NCBI GenBank assembly: GCA_032821775.1
Contig: JAVLRN010000012.1
Location: 1,488,001-1,552,000 of the forward strand
Source: Sanguinoderma infundibulare
Lineage: Eukaryota > Basidiomycota > Agaricomycetes > Polyporales > Polyporaceae
Direction of reading: 5' to 3'
Length of the DNA: 64,000 bases
Positions 12,101 through 22,931 of the stretch are shown piece by piece. The number at the start of each line of letters is the position of its first letter. Position 1 is the stretch's first letter. The notes under the pieces were generated by a model. That model ran no database searches. It had not been told where the DNA came from and was given only the letters and a program-made list of their open reading frames with translations. The position numbers and the translations under genes were made by a program.

Positions 12101-13921
12101 GTGAGAACGAGATCTTTGGTGCGTAAGCTCATATATGCTACGGTTTCGTTGTGGCTGATACCTGTTCACAGCGTGCGTTCAGCAACCCGACTCCGACGAG
12201 CCACTGTACATCAAAGGTAGGATTGCACGACACCATTCGAGTTTCTTGGAAGTTCGAGGACGGTTCTGATTTGGCTGTACAGGGTTCGTGAGCATCTCGC
12301 GGTCGCCGCATATCCATCCGGGAGACGGTAAGAATCTCTTGGACGATCCGGGCGGTGATTTTTGACGGCTGAGGTTTGCATAGTGCAACGGGTGAAGGCC
12401 ATAGGTAAGCCCCCAGACGGCAAACTCTGTTTCTTTCGAAACCTCAAGAACGTCGTCGTCATGCCCTCGGTCGGTGGGTAGAAACATAGCATCGTCATCG
12501 CAGTTAGTACTTTGGGAATGCTAACGATCTTTCTACAGGGCCGCGGTCGTTGGCCTCCATGCTGGCCGGAGGGGACGTCGACGGGTGAGCGAGGGCGCGA
12601 ATGTCTCAAGACCGGACTGCACCAGCTCACTCTTTGCAAACAGCGACGAGTTCCTCGTCATTATGGATCCGACCCTCCTCCCGACAGAGTACACAGAACC
12701 GGCCGATTACAAGGGCGTCAAAGCGGAGCTGTTGGATCGCGACAGCAACGTGGACGACATATGCGACTTCTTCATGGAGTATATGCAGTCCGACGTGGTG
12801 GTATGTTGCCGCATCATTGCCTTCGCTTGACGATCCTCACCACGATTTGACAGGGCCTTGTGGCGGATCAACACTTGGTTATTGCTGGTATGTCAAATCC
12901 CATTATTGGACGATTCGTAGCTCATTCGTGATTGCACGGGCCATTTCCAGACCAGTCCAAGGTGAGTTCTCAAGTTCGAGTCTTGTTGTCAGTGCGTGTC
13001 CTCATTCCAGCGCATAGTACGGCACATTCGACAAGGACTGCATGGCTCTGGCCGAGTTGTGCAGTCAGGCCGTGGATTATCCGAAGAATGGCGTCCCCGT
13101 CAATGTCGAGAACATGCCCAGAAGGCTCATCCACGCAAAGCCAGACTGGAAGAAGGTGAATCATCTACTCTCTTATCCGTTGACATCGACGAATGATACG
13201 ACCTTATCCGTGACAGCCGGAGGATGATGACTACCGCCCGGCCGACTATTACGAGTCCCCTCGTGCCCTCGGCGAGCTATTCAGGAGCATACAGGTGAAG
13301 CCCATCGATCCTCGCTCGTGGTCGTTTCCAAACGGGACACCCTTGACGCCCACCCACGAGCGGCCGCTGTCGGACGAAATTTCGGCGACGCTTCGACCAG
13401 CCGTCTACCAGCATCTCGGCCGGTTCCACAACTCGCAAGCGGACGTGGATGCGCTGGAGCCGCTGTTCCGGTTCTACGCGCGCGAGCTCGGGTACATCTG
13501 CATGACGCACGCGCCGTCGGAGAGCACGGACGTGCGCCTGTGCGAGGAGGAGGTGACCATCGGCGCGATCCTGGCCAAGTGCTCGCAGCGGCGGTGGAAG
13601 AAGGACCGGACGCACCGGATGCGCGAGCACGCGTCGCAGCTGGTGCGCGACATCAAGTTCCGGCGGCGCGGGCTCGGGGCGCCGCTGAATCGCGAGAAGG
13701 ACGCGGTGGCGACGGAGGAGGAGCTGCGGGGTGCGCTGGAGAAGGCGTGGGCCGCGTGGGACTTTGGTATGAGGAATAGGGCCGTCTTTGGTGCGAAGAG
13801 CTTCGCACTGATCGGGCTGGGGGTCGTTTGCGACATGGTGGAGAGGCTGGAGAAGCGGAGCTCAAAGTCTGCTGGCGTGTCTTCGGAGGAGGATGAGGGG
13901 GGCATAGAGGACTATTACTAA
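9178..13921 (+). CDS. RNA-dependent RNA polymerase (QDE-1/Rdp1 class)
   Basis: Cellular RdRP of the RNA-silencing pathway, which converts single-stranded transcripts to dsRNA for Dicer. Seventeen exons (9178-9302, 9366-9807, 9870-9966, 10025-10782, 10862-11305, 11366-11384, 11436-11589, 11661-12118, 12172-12216, 12283-12327, 12384-12473, 12539-12584, 12644-12800, 12854-12887, 12951-12961, 13018-13155, 13217-13921) close in phase to 1255 residues. The N-terminal ~80 residues look like an RRM-type fold. The double-psi barrel core carries FVSISRSPHIHPGD and the catalytic DVDGD at about residues 905-909, followed by GLVADQHLVIADQSKYGTFD. All three catalytic aspartates are present, so the enzyme is expected to be active. 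Exons of 11 and 19 nt and an intron inside the catalytic motif make automatic prediction error-prone. Confidence 0.93.
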
Positions 13922-15153
13922 GGACTGGTGAGCACTGCATGCACAAGCAGATCCGCATTTCGCATTCGAACGTCGGAGCTCGTTGCCGTGGCCTTTGAGG
14001 TTCGCTCTCTGACGCCACGGATAATGTTTCGGACATGCCGTATCACAACGTTAACGCCGTAGTACGTAGCACTGTATTCCTACTTACCCGCAACTGGACT
14101 ATTTTGTGAAGTACATAGAGCCGGAGTCCAATTCCGACCGATCAAGCTTGTCAAGGGTGCAGCTGGTTGTCTGCAGGTAATATCGAGAGGGTGAGGAAAC
14201 GTGGTGTCGTCCGTGGTCGTCATCGTCGATGACGACGCTGTTCGAGGCTATTGGATAGGAACGCGCTGCGAGAGGTAAACCGTGGAAAATGGCGCAATAT
14301 ATATATAGCTGCGGAACGTAAGCCCGACCTCTCGCCTTCCGGTCGCACTCGCCGCAGACGTCCACAGACGGTGGCACAGCAACACGCAGGGCAAGATGAC
14401 ATGTCTCTCGATAGACGTGCGCAGAAAGACCGCGACGGAGAATGTGAGCCGCAACGTCAACGGAACGTTAGCGTTCTCGAATCTCCTGACATACAGGAGG
14501 AATGTTGCTTAGACTGTCCGGGACAAGACTGGCCATAGAAGGCGCCGGATATAATTATTGCTCCGAGTTCGATCTATGGTTGCATCCGATCCTCGCCAGG
14601 TAAATGCACATATCATCTCACGAGGAGGGACGGCGTACGAGACTGTCCCAGGGCACAAGAAGCTGACAAGGTCTCCGAGAGCGTTGAGGCCCAAGGTTTG
14701 GGTTTGCCGGGGCTTGGCCGGGGTGTTCTATTTTCTGGGCATCCGCTATAGCCGTGATGATCACAGGCCGGTCCCCGGCCGCCGCCCGCTGCACGACTGG
14801 CGCCTGTTTCCCGGATTGTGACAGCGGTGCAAAACGCGCTCCGGTAATTGAAGGATAGGAGCATAGGGGAGCATATTGATTGCTGGGGGAAGAGGGAGCA
14901 GCGCAAAGGGTCGCGAATGGAACTGGGCCAGCACGCGAAAGGCGGAATGGATGTGATTGATAGGGCCAAGTCAAGCACATGGACGCGAACCGTCGGCGCC
15001 TGCGGAGGGCCAAACAAACACCGGGCGGCGCCGAACGTATATAGGCTAGGGACCGGCTGACAGGCGGCCTCTCGCCCCCCGTCTTTGAGCTTCCCCCGTC
15101 TCGTCCATTCCCCCGGCACGCATCGCTCGTCGCACGCCCGCCCGCCGTCAGCC
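13922..15153. other. Intergenic with TATA-like site
   Basis: No coding gene is supported between the RdRP and the GPI protein. A TATATA at 15038-15043, about 110 nt before the start codon at 15154, is a good TATA box for the GPI-protein gene. An AT run (about 14297-14310) further upstream is also TATA-like but has no assigned gene. Confidence 0.45.
15038..15043 (+). promoter_or_regulatory. TATA box of the GPI-protein gene
   Basis: TATATA about 111 nt upstream of the ATG at 15154, followed by a C/T-rich leader. Spacing suits a fungal core promoter with a short 5' UTR. Confidence 0.5.
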
Positions 15154-16096
15154 ATGAAGTCGCTCTCTGCGCCCGTCGTCGCCGCCGCCCTCCTTATTGC
15201 GGGCGTGAACGCTCAGTTCCAGATTAACACCCCGTGAGTGTCACAGCAGCGCCCTTGGCACTGCCCTTTGACTCCTCTGGCTGTCCCTCAGCACCCCGCC
15301 CACCCAGTGTGTTCCTTCTCAGTTCACCTGGACCGGCGGTACCGGTGAGTCAAGCCAAATTTCTACAATGTATGCCCATCTGTAACTTATTTGCCTCCAG
15401 CACCGTTCTTCCTGGTAAGCAGTACTCGGTTTACGGAAGTGGAGTGAGCAGTGACGTATGGGGACATTTTTCATGCGTTTTAGGCGTACGTACTAGATGT
15501 TTTTCCTTTGAAAGTTATGGTATGCCTTACCATTTTTGTTTAGTATCGTCCCTGGTGGTGTTCCCGGCGCAACCGCTCTCCAACAGTACCCTAACCTCAG
15601 CGGCAGCCCGTTCACTTGGAGCACCAACATCTCCGCCGGTACTACCCTCGGCCTTACCCTCACGGATCATACCGGCGCTGTTGCCCAGTCTGCTCCTTTC
15701 ACCGTCGCGTCTGGCCGTACGTTTTGCACATTCTCTCCTGCTTCTCTTGCTGAGTTGCTCCTTTCCAGCTGACAGCAGCTGCTTGACTGGCGCGGCGGCC
15801 TCCTCTGGTTCCTCTGGTGCTGCGACGTCCGCTGCCGCAACTTCAGGCGCCGCCGCGGCCTCTGGGACCGCTTCTACATCTAAGGCTGCCTCTTCTGGCA
15901 CTGGGGCGGGTTCCGCCACCGCTAGCACTAGCAAGTACGTGGACTGGTTACACTGTTGGCACCTCGCTAACCGGTTTGCTACCCTAGGTCGACCTCAACG
16001 TCTGCCTCCAGCAGCTCCAGCGGCGCGCTCTCGAACATCGCATCCGCAGGTCTCGTCGGTGCCGTCGGCGTCCTTGCTGCTGCACTTCTTGCTTAA
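15154..16096 (+). CDS. Small secreted Ser/Thr-rich GPI-anchored protein
   Basis: Cell-surface protein of the fungal Kre9/Knh1-like Ser-Thr-rich GPI family. Signal peptide MKSLSAPVVAAALLIAGVNA, then a short beta-sandwich domain (PSQFTWTGGT...IVPGG...SGSPFTW...LTLTDHTGAVAQSAPFTV), a Ser/Ala/Thr spacer, and a hydrophobic GPI-attachment tail (LVGAVGVLAAALLA). Exons: 15154-15233, 15292-15344, 15401-15414, an uncertain junction, 15544-15716, 15769-15934, 15988-16096. Bridging exons 3 and 4 in phase needs either a 2-nt microexon at 15484-15485 (198 residues in total) or an upstream acceptor at 15515 that adds ten residues (208). A strong TATA box suggests high expression. The domain function is not defined beyond cell-wall association. 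Confidence 0.8.
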
Positions 16097-17023
16097 GCAT
16101 TCAGCGCATGTGAGCTCTCGTCTGCGCCTCGGCGTTCGACAAAACACGAGTAGACTACTTCATGTTATATTCCGTGCTTTGAATTGCTGCTACAGAGACA
16201 TTGCCCCCATTGACCACCTACTCCTTCTCTCCCACCCTCTTTGTACACGTACGCTACTCCCTCATACCTGTTTTTCTCTCATACCTCTATCACCTCGCGC
16301 TTTGACGTTGTAGTGTTTTCTGGTCCTTCCTTTGTTGTATAGCTCGGCTTTTGGCTCCAGCTATGCGGACCGTTGCCGTCTGGCATTAACTGGATCGTTC
16401 CATTACCTGTTTCTCGTGACGTCTGCTGGTGCTTTCCCCGACTGGCTAGCTAAGTTCCTTGAGGGATAGAGAGGTGAGGAAGTTGACGGAACATGTTACC
16501 CAAGCCGTCCTGGTATTCACATTGGCGAAGACTGAAACCCCGACAAAACAGATGACTACGACGGTTGTCGTTCGAGTCTACAAGGTCTACAACCCTGGAC
16601 GTTTCGTGAGGGCAACCTGCCAGCGCGTCCGTCTCGCAGTGACCTGACCACCTGTGACATTTACTGGTAAAGTGAGGTTACGTTCACATGTCCCAAGGGG
16701 AGGAGCGTGGAGCGCACTTGAACGCGAACGCTTCCTTGGTATCTCGGAGTTTCTGATGATGATCCCGGCGCATGCCCATGCAGAGACCAAGCCGGCATCG
16801 CATACGTGAACTTCTTCCAAGGCGAATGGCGTCGTGTCCATGGAGGAAGACCCGGCAGTTTCTATTACTATGCGCCGCTTGGCGGCTGACAGTCGGAGGA
16901 AGACTCTCCGCAGCCGCCAAGTTCAACGGTCAACTTCGATGGTCGCATGCCGTTTGTTAGCCACTATCCAGCCGGCGTGCCGTGAGGCCTTGGGCTGACT
17001 GGGCTGAACGGGAATGCTAGGCG

Positions 17024-17030
17024 TATAAAA
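17024..17030 (+). promoter_or_regulatory. TATA-like element with no assigned gene
   Basis: TATAAAA followed by a pyrimidine-rich leader (CTCGTCTCTTCCCGTCTCCG) like those before real starts in this window. It points into a region without a recognisable ORF, toward the donor-like tandem repeat. Confidence 0.35.
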
Positions 17031-17104
17031 CCCCCCCACTCGGCGCCGCCAGCCTTCATCTCGTCTCTTCCCGTCTCCGCTTCTCCTTCTTTCTCGCGGC
17101 CCCG

Positions 17105-17255
17105 GTCCAAGGTGAGTGGTTTCTCTCGGTCGTGGTCCGGTCCCGAAGGTGCGTGCGTTTCTTTCGGTTGTGGGTTTCGGCTTCAAGGTGCGTGGTTTTT
17201 TTCTTTGGTGTCGGTCCCCAGGTACGTGGTTTTCTTTTTTTCGGGTGTGGCGTAG
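17105..17255 (+). repeat. Four imperfect tandem repeats, each opening with a splice-donor-like site
   Basis: Units of about 34-39 nt. Each begins AAG/CAG followed by a donor-like hexamer (GTGAGT at 17112, GTGCGT at 17149, GTGCGT at 17188, GTACGT at 17222) and continues with a G/T-rich tail (GGTTTCTTTCGGTTGTG-like). The units have diverged by several substitutions each. Confidence 0.6.
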
Positions 17256-18064
17256 GAAGTCCTGTAGCTCTTGGTAGCGATGTTCCCGAGGGAGGGACTC
17301 CGGTCCTGGCGCATACCTTTACGTGGTCCTCGGGATAAGTACCTTCTCGCCCGTCGTCTTTCGCGAAAGCTAGGGACGACGGGAGGGAGGGGAAACCAAA
17401 ATGCGCGTTTTGTAGTATCGGTAGAATCAGTGCTTCAGACGATTCAAATCGATGAAACCATTGATAGACGGAGCGGTCTCGTCTAGATGGAGGCGTGCTC
17501 GCTGTCGACTGACGGCGAAATGTCGCAGCCACATGTCGCTAGCAAGCAAATAAGAATACTGTCAGCCGAAGAGACCGAACGAGATCGATTGTTGGTTATA
17601 TCACCGGTCGCTAAGCCACCTCCAGAGCATTCCCAGCGTGGAGTAGTCGTTGGAATGGCTCAGAAACCCGACCAGTCAAATCTGGCAGACGGTTCCTTCC
17701 GCCCTGCCGAACAAAAGGGCGAACTGGATTAAAGGATCTCCAGCGTGTTGACCTCGCAATATGGTCCCATCACAAGGCCAAGGAGCCTGGGCGAGGTCCG
17801 AGAGTGCTTGCGGAGGCCGCTACCGCCACCGTAGGATGAATCTCTTTGACAATGAGCCGCAAGAACACATCGGCTCTTGGTGTTATCGCTTCCTTCACAA
17901 CGCCTCGATCATTCACACGAACGCAGACTGAAACGTCAATTGAATGTGTCAGATATATGCGATCGATCCTACGAGACCCCGATTCCGCTCAGTAAGATAT
18001 TTGTAAGCCGAGATAACAACAATCATGCAGAACTCACTATGTACGCCAACTACCACAAGCACCG

Positions 18065-20863
18065 CTATCGTCTGCCGCGAAGCATCTTCAGCGCCATCTC
18101 TTCGTCTGCCTCCAGACTCGAAGCGGCGGGAGGCAACTTCATCGACGTCCGCAGCTTCTTCGGCGGCGGTCGTTCTGGCTCGCTCTCGTCCTCAGACGCC
18201 GATGGAAGATCGAACTCGGGTGAGACGTATCCGTCATCGTCCTCGAAGTCCGCCACCACCGGTCCACCCGCGAACCCGCCGTCTTCGTCGTCGCTGTGAA
18301 AGCCCTTCTCCTGCGACTCAGGATTAGAACAAGGCCATGATGCGCAGGAACACAGACATGGAAACGCACCTCGCCCTCGCGCTCCTTGCGCTTCCGCTTC
18401 TTATCCCTCTTCTTCTCTTTCGCCTCTGCCTTGTCCATGACATCCGCCTCCTTCAACTTCCCGCGTTCGCTTTCCGCAAACCGACGCCCGGCTGCCATCA
18501 CCTCGTCCGCATCCCCCAACACTTCCTCAGTGTCCTTAAGCTCGTACACTTCGTGCGCGTGGCCGGAGTCGTCGAAGACGAGCTTGTGCCCCTTCGGACC
18601 GTACTTGACGAGCGCCTTCTTCGAAAGAGCCATCTTCTCCTTCCGCTTTGACGTGTGGGACGACTCTGGCAGGTCGACGTCCTCGAGATCGTGGTCAGCA
18701 CGTTTCAGCGTCATGAACTCGTCGTCTGAGTCGTCGCTGTGATCGATGAGCTTGCTGTAGTGCTCGGAGAGTATGTTTTGGTTCTTTCGCTCGAACAGCC
18801 GATCGTATTTCGTTCTCACACGATTTGACTGAGATCGAAGTGAGCGGCCTGCACTTGAAATCAGACACTGTGGACGTACCTTCTGTTCAGAAGAGCTGGC
18901 AGCCGGGGTGTTCAGAGATTCCTCCTCCTCCTCTTTGTCAGAGCCTTCCTCGTCCGAAGTTTCCGACGCGTCGTAATCACTGTCCTCTTTTTCGTCCCGG
19001 CTGGCAGAAGAAGGCCCCGGGTCCACGATTGCCCTCGAGACGTTTTTCCTCCTCTTCGCCATCTCCTTGCTAAGGAACTTGATCTTCGGCATGCCAGGCA
19101 GCCCAAGCGCCTCCGAGAACCGCTCGACGGGGAGCTCGTCGACCTTGAAGACCGACTTGTCCTTCTGCAAGTATACGGATCGTAGGTATGACACAAACGC
19201 CTGGAAATCACGAAATAAGCATGTGAACCGAACACAACGGTAAAAACCTGCGTAGCGGACGCACCCGTTGGCCGAGGTATTTGATCTCGGGATCCTGGAA
19301 CGCGAGCTTCTGTAGCGAGTTGCTGATACTCTGCGTCTTGCTCGCCTTGATCTTGATCTTTTCAATCTCGATGTTTTTCTTCCTTAGGGCTGTGAGCATG
19401 CCCTCCTCCTCGCTCGGGGCCAAGAACAGCAGGCCCTTGCCCGCGCTCTCGTAGCGCGCCGTCCGGCCGACGCGGTGGATGTACGTCTCCGCGTCCTCAG
19501 GCGCATCAACCTGTAGAACCCAGTCGACGGACGGAAAGTCCAGCCCCCGCGCGGCGATGTCCGTCGCAAGCAGCACCGCGTGCTTCATCGACGTGAAGCG
19601 TTGGAATGTCGCGAGGCGTGCCATCTGCTTCTGCTTCCCGTGCAGCTGCAGGAGCGGCACACCGGGGTGCATCTTGCAGAACGTCTCGAAGATGAATCGG
19701 ACCTGCTTGCAGCTAGAGAGGAACACGAGCGTCTTCGTCTGCAGGTGACTCTTGATGAAGCTCCAGAGCACGTCGAGCTTTTTGTCGAGCTCGCAGAGGA
19801 CGTAGTGCTGCTCGAGCGTCTTGGGCGTCGCGCCTTCTACCAGAGTCTCCTCAACGCCGACCCGGACCGGTTCGTTCAGACTGAGACGCGCAAGGTCGGC
19901 GACCGACTGGGTTTGGGTAGCGGAAAAGAGGAGAGTTTGTCTGGATTTCGGGAGATGCGACAGAAGGGCAGTGAGTGTGCGGTGGAAGCCCATGTCGAGT
20001 ATTCGGTCGGCTTCGTCTAGAACTGCCGACTGCGTGAGCACGCGGCGAGACTTGCAATGATGCGAAATGAATAAAAACATACCTAGCAATTGGAGATTGT
20101 CGCATTCAAAGCCTATCGTCTGATCCATATGCTGGAGAAGCCGACCTGGGGTCGCAACGAGAATATTCATACGCGACAGTCGCTCGCGCTCGTCCTTAAG
20201 ATTCTTCCCTCCGATTACGAGGCCGGCAGAGAAGCTGTGATATCCGCCGATGCTACGCAGGACATCGAAGATTTGAACGGCCTACAGGACGTTGGCGAGG
20301 GTGCTTAATATGCGCATATATGCCGCACTCACCAGTTCTCTCGTCGGAGAGATGATTAACGCGCCCAGCCCGTCCTGCGGCCCCCACCTTCGACGATACA
20401 AAATCTCCAACACTGGAATGAGGAAGGCCAGGGTTTTGCCGCTGCCTGTGCGAGCCGCGCCAAGGACATCTTTACCCTTGAGGGAGGTGGGGATGCTTTT
20501 GACTTGTATATCCGTCATGTCGACAAAATGGGCGCGTTTGAGCCCTAGCAGGTCTCGATGAGGTGGAATAACGGAGGAAGAGGTTGGGTGGAACACGTAC
20601 CGCGCTTGGTTTGGTCGGATATGGGGAGCTCTGCGAACGCTTGCAGATCTGGCGGTGGCTCCTACGCGGACGTGTGCTGTGTTAATGAGCCTTATGACAC
20701 TTCTGAACAGAAAACGACTCACAAACTGCACCGCGGCCTGCTCAAGGTCCGCAAATGCCTTCGCCTCAGTCATTCGCCTGAGCTTTTTCGATTTGAGCGT
20801 GGAATGCTGCGGCTTCCGAGCATTTTTCGCCTTGGGAAGAGTTGATGGTCCAGCATGCGGCAT
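18065..20863 (-). CDS. dbp4: DEAD-box RNA helicase Dbp4/Hca4 (DDX10)
   Basis: ATP-dependent RNA helicase required in yeast for U14 snoRNA release and early 18S pre-rRNA processing; nucleolar. Eight exons: 20863-20723, 20661-20601, 20544-20333, 20281-20083, 20022-19265, 19200-18880, 18828-18370, 18310-18065 (798 residues). Motif [10 protein letters not shown] at about 97-105, Ia PTREL, Ib TPGR, II DEAD at 207-210, III SAT at 238-240, [10 protein letters not shown] at about 387-394. The C-terminal half is the Dbp4-specific region: FVSYLRSVY just after the core, acidic Ser/Asp/Glu tracts, then a Lys/Arg-rich nuclear/nucleolar segment ([15 protein letters not shown]). Residues match Dbp4 rather than the shorter Dbp10 or Has1 types. 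Confidence 0.93.
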
Positions 20864-21169
20864 AGATCGTGCCGCTTGGTGAGCGCAGAAGGGATTGAGG
20901 ACGAGAGGTGGTGGTGGAAGAGAAGAAAAAGCCCAAGCCAACAAGCGCCCGCACGCTATTCTGAATTTCTGAGCACATGCATGAAGTACATCCCACCGAA
21001 CTACAGTAAGTTCAGAACAACTGTATTCAACGGGTGGTCTGTTAAGCTGACGAAATGTACACGACGTCGGTACACATCCGCCGCACGAGGAACGAGGAGG
21101 GGAGGAAGTATTTTGGGGATGGCAGTCATTCTGGGCGGCTAATAATTACTATTGTCTTCAGGCTCGCGA
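20864..21169. other. Intergenic upstream of dbp4
   Basis: Upstream region of dbp4. No gene or element is recognised before the HET-derived fragment begins at about 21170. Confidence 0.4.
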
Positions 21170-21490
21170 GGTATGGACGTCGATAGACGATGACGGGACG
21201 GTTTCGTATATGGATGGCGTAGCTCAGCTGCAGTTGTCGGGGGAGTGCATGCATTTTCTGCTTTGGACGGGACCATGTGAGGGGCCCCGTTCAGGGTTGC
21301 AGACGGAGCGGGGCTTGGGAGGACGCTGGAGCTTCGATCGTTCCGTAGGGGAACCTGAGGACAACCATCGGGAACTGAGATTCACTGTCGGACTGTCGGG
21401 CATGGGTCCTGTGGTGGTGCAGCGGTCGTGAGACCTGCCTGAACGGATGGATTTCTGGACGACGAGCCAGGTCCAAGCGCATTCATGGTG
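21170..21490 (+). pseudogene. Decayed fragment of the 3' end of the HET gene
   Basis: Read on plus, this stretch matches the last ~90 codons, the stop region and ~45 nt of 3' flank of the HET-domain gene at 43254-45284, which lies in opposite orientation. Shared islands include GATGACGGGACGGTTTCGTA, TTGGACGGGACCATGTG/TCGGACGGGACCATGTG, GGGGAACC...AACCATCGGGA and, past the stop, GCCAGGTCCAAGC. The coding match (DGVAQ, NHREL, PVVV) is broken by several indels, so it cannot make protein. Nothing of the HET domain itself is present. It is a partial inverted duplication that has decayed. Confidence 0.8.
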
Positions 21491-21833
21491 CGGGTGCGTT
21501 GTTCGGAGATAGGGCGAAGGCAGATGGTCGAAGGGCAAATATGGATAGAATTTCAGTGGCGCAAGGTTGGCATCCGTATACCGGATTTCAACTTTTGCCT
21601 AGGAAAACCACCGTGCATGTCAAAAGGGCTGAGTTTGCTTTGGAGTTGTCCGAATTGAATTGGGTGGTATTATACACGGGAGCGAGAGTAGGGGAGCGGG
21701 CTTTGGATGGTGACACAGTTCAGAAATATCCGTAGTGACCAGTCGACCCATGGTGAATACTGGCCTTGGTATGTTCTACAACATGGAGCAGACAGTACAC
21801 GCACAAAGCAGCAAGACAAAACGTACGCAGCGA
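21491..21833. other. Intergenic
   Basis: No gene is recognised between the HET-derived fragment and the 3' end of the Gly/Met-rich protein gene. Confidence 0.4.
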
Positions 21834-22726
21834 TCACCCATGCATGTTCCCAAACTCGTCCATGCTCATCCCTCGCGTCACCCGCCGCCGGACCTCCGGC
21901 GACATTGCGCTGTCTGGCCCCATCATGCCCATACCGCGGTTCGCGCCCAAGGGAGAGTTGAACATGGCGGGGTCTATGACCATGCTGGAAACACGCTGCA
22001 TTGGGGAAGGTGGTATACTGTCCCCGCCGGTCCCGTAGAACTGCGATGGGGGGATGGGGCCGCCCATGCCGCCGAAACCTCCGCCTGGCATGCCTTGGTT
22101 CGCTCCAGGGAAGTGGCGGGGAGACGCCATGGCTTGGGGTGTGCCGTATAGTTGGGCCTGGGACATGGCGGGGGTCATGATGCCCTGCTGGCCCGAGTTT
22201 GTGCGAAGGATGCGGGGAGAGTTGACTGCGTCCTGTTGCTGGCGCTGCGATGCGAGGTTGGAGGAGGATTCGTCGGAGTTGTTCTGTTGGTCTTTCATGT
22301 AGTCCATGAGGGGTGTGGGATCGTAGTATAGCTCCGAGTGCTCATCCACTTGGAAGCTGGCGGGGAGGCGAGGTGTGAATGGATGCACGGTGTACAAGAC
22401 GATGGAGGACGTACAGTTGCGTCCCAACATCCCAGTGGGGACCTCGATCTGCGCGCGCAGTCATGAGGAGCGAGTTCCACTCCGACGCACTTTCCTACGA
22501 ATAAAGGTATATCTAGCCTGAAATCCGCATAGAACAGAATTCAACGCACTATAGCCTGCGCCAGAGCACTTGTCGGTTCGAGAGCTGTTTGACTGACATC
22601 TACGCGGATGATGTCCTCGCGGGCCACGGCTTCCACGCTAGCGGTCAGCAAAGGTCCTATTCGCTGAGAGTTGTGTCGTGGAACGTTGACTTTGAGATTT
22701 CGGGGTGGTTTAGTGGAGGGAGACAT
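21834..22726 (-). CDS. Hypothetical protein, Gly/Met/Pro-rich C-terminus
   Basis: Not recognised. Two exons, 22726-22550 and 22448-21834, give 263 residues. The first half looks folded (REDIIRVDVSQ, VPTGMLGRNCTSSIVLYTVH, DEHSELYYDPTPLMDYMKDQ). The second half is Gln/Ser- then Gly/Met/Pro-rich and disordered (GGGFGGMGGPIPPSQFYGTG), ending in a basic RRRVTRGMSMDEF. The start at 22726 lies 205 nt from the divergent snf5-family start. The frame stays open to an earlier Met at 22840 that would add 38 residues. The intron could also be read as two shorter introns. Composition suggests a nuclear or RNA-associated protein, but that is inference only. Confidence 0.6.
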
Positions 22727-22931
22727 GTCTGAGTCGTAAGTACTGTATGTCCTGCCCAGGCAGGAGCACAGTGGAACAGTTGGGCGTCTAGGCGCAGGTT
22801 TGAGCGCTAGCCTGTTTCGCGCGACTTCGAGCTCGACCACCGCGACGGCTTCGGCTTTCTGCTCTTCTACAATTTCTACTGCTTGCAGAACTTGTCACTT
22901 GGACACAGGAACATAACTGGGGCCTCTCAAA
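22727..22931. promoter_or_regulatory. Divergent promoter, hypothetical gene and snf5-family gene
   Basis: About 205 nt between two divergent start codons (22726 minus, 22932 plus). The interval is C/T-rich toward the plus gene and must hold both core promoters if the starts are right. Confidence 0.4.

Larger units (their letters stand above)
16097..18064. other. Gene-poor 2 kb stretch
   Basis: Between the GPI-protein gene and the 3' end of dbp4. Frames here are short and unrecognised. The stretch does hold a TATA-like site at 17024-17030 and a tandem donor-like repeat at 17105-17255 (listed separately). It may therefore contain a non-coding or undetected transcript, but no product can be named. 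Confidence 0.4.
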
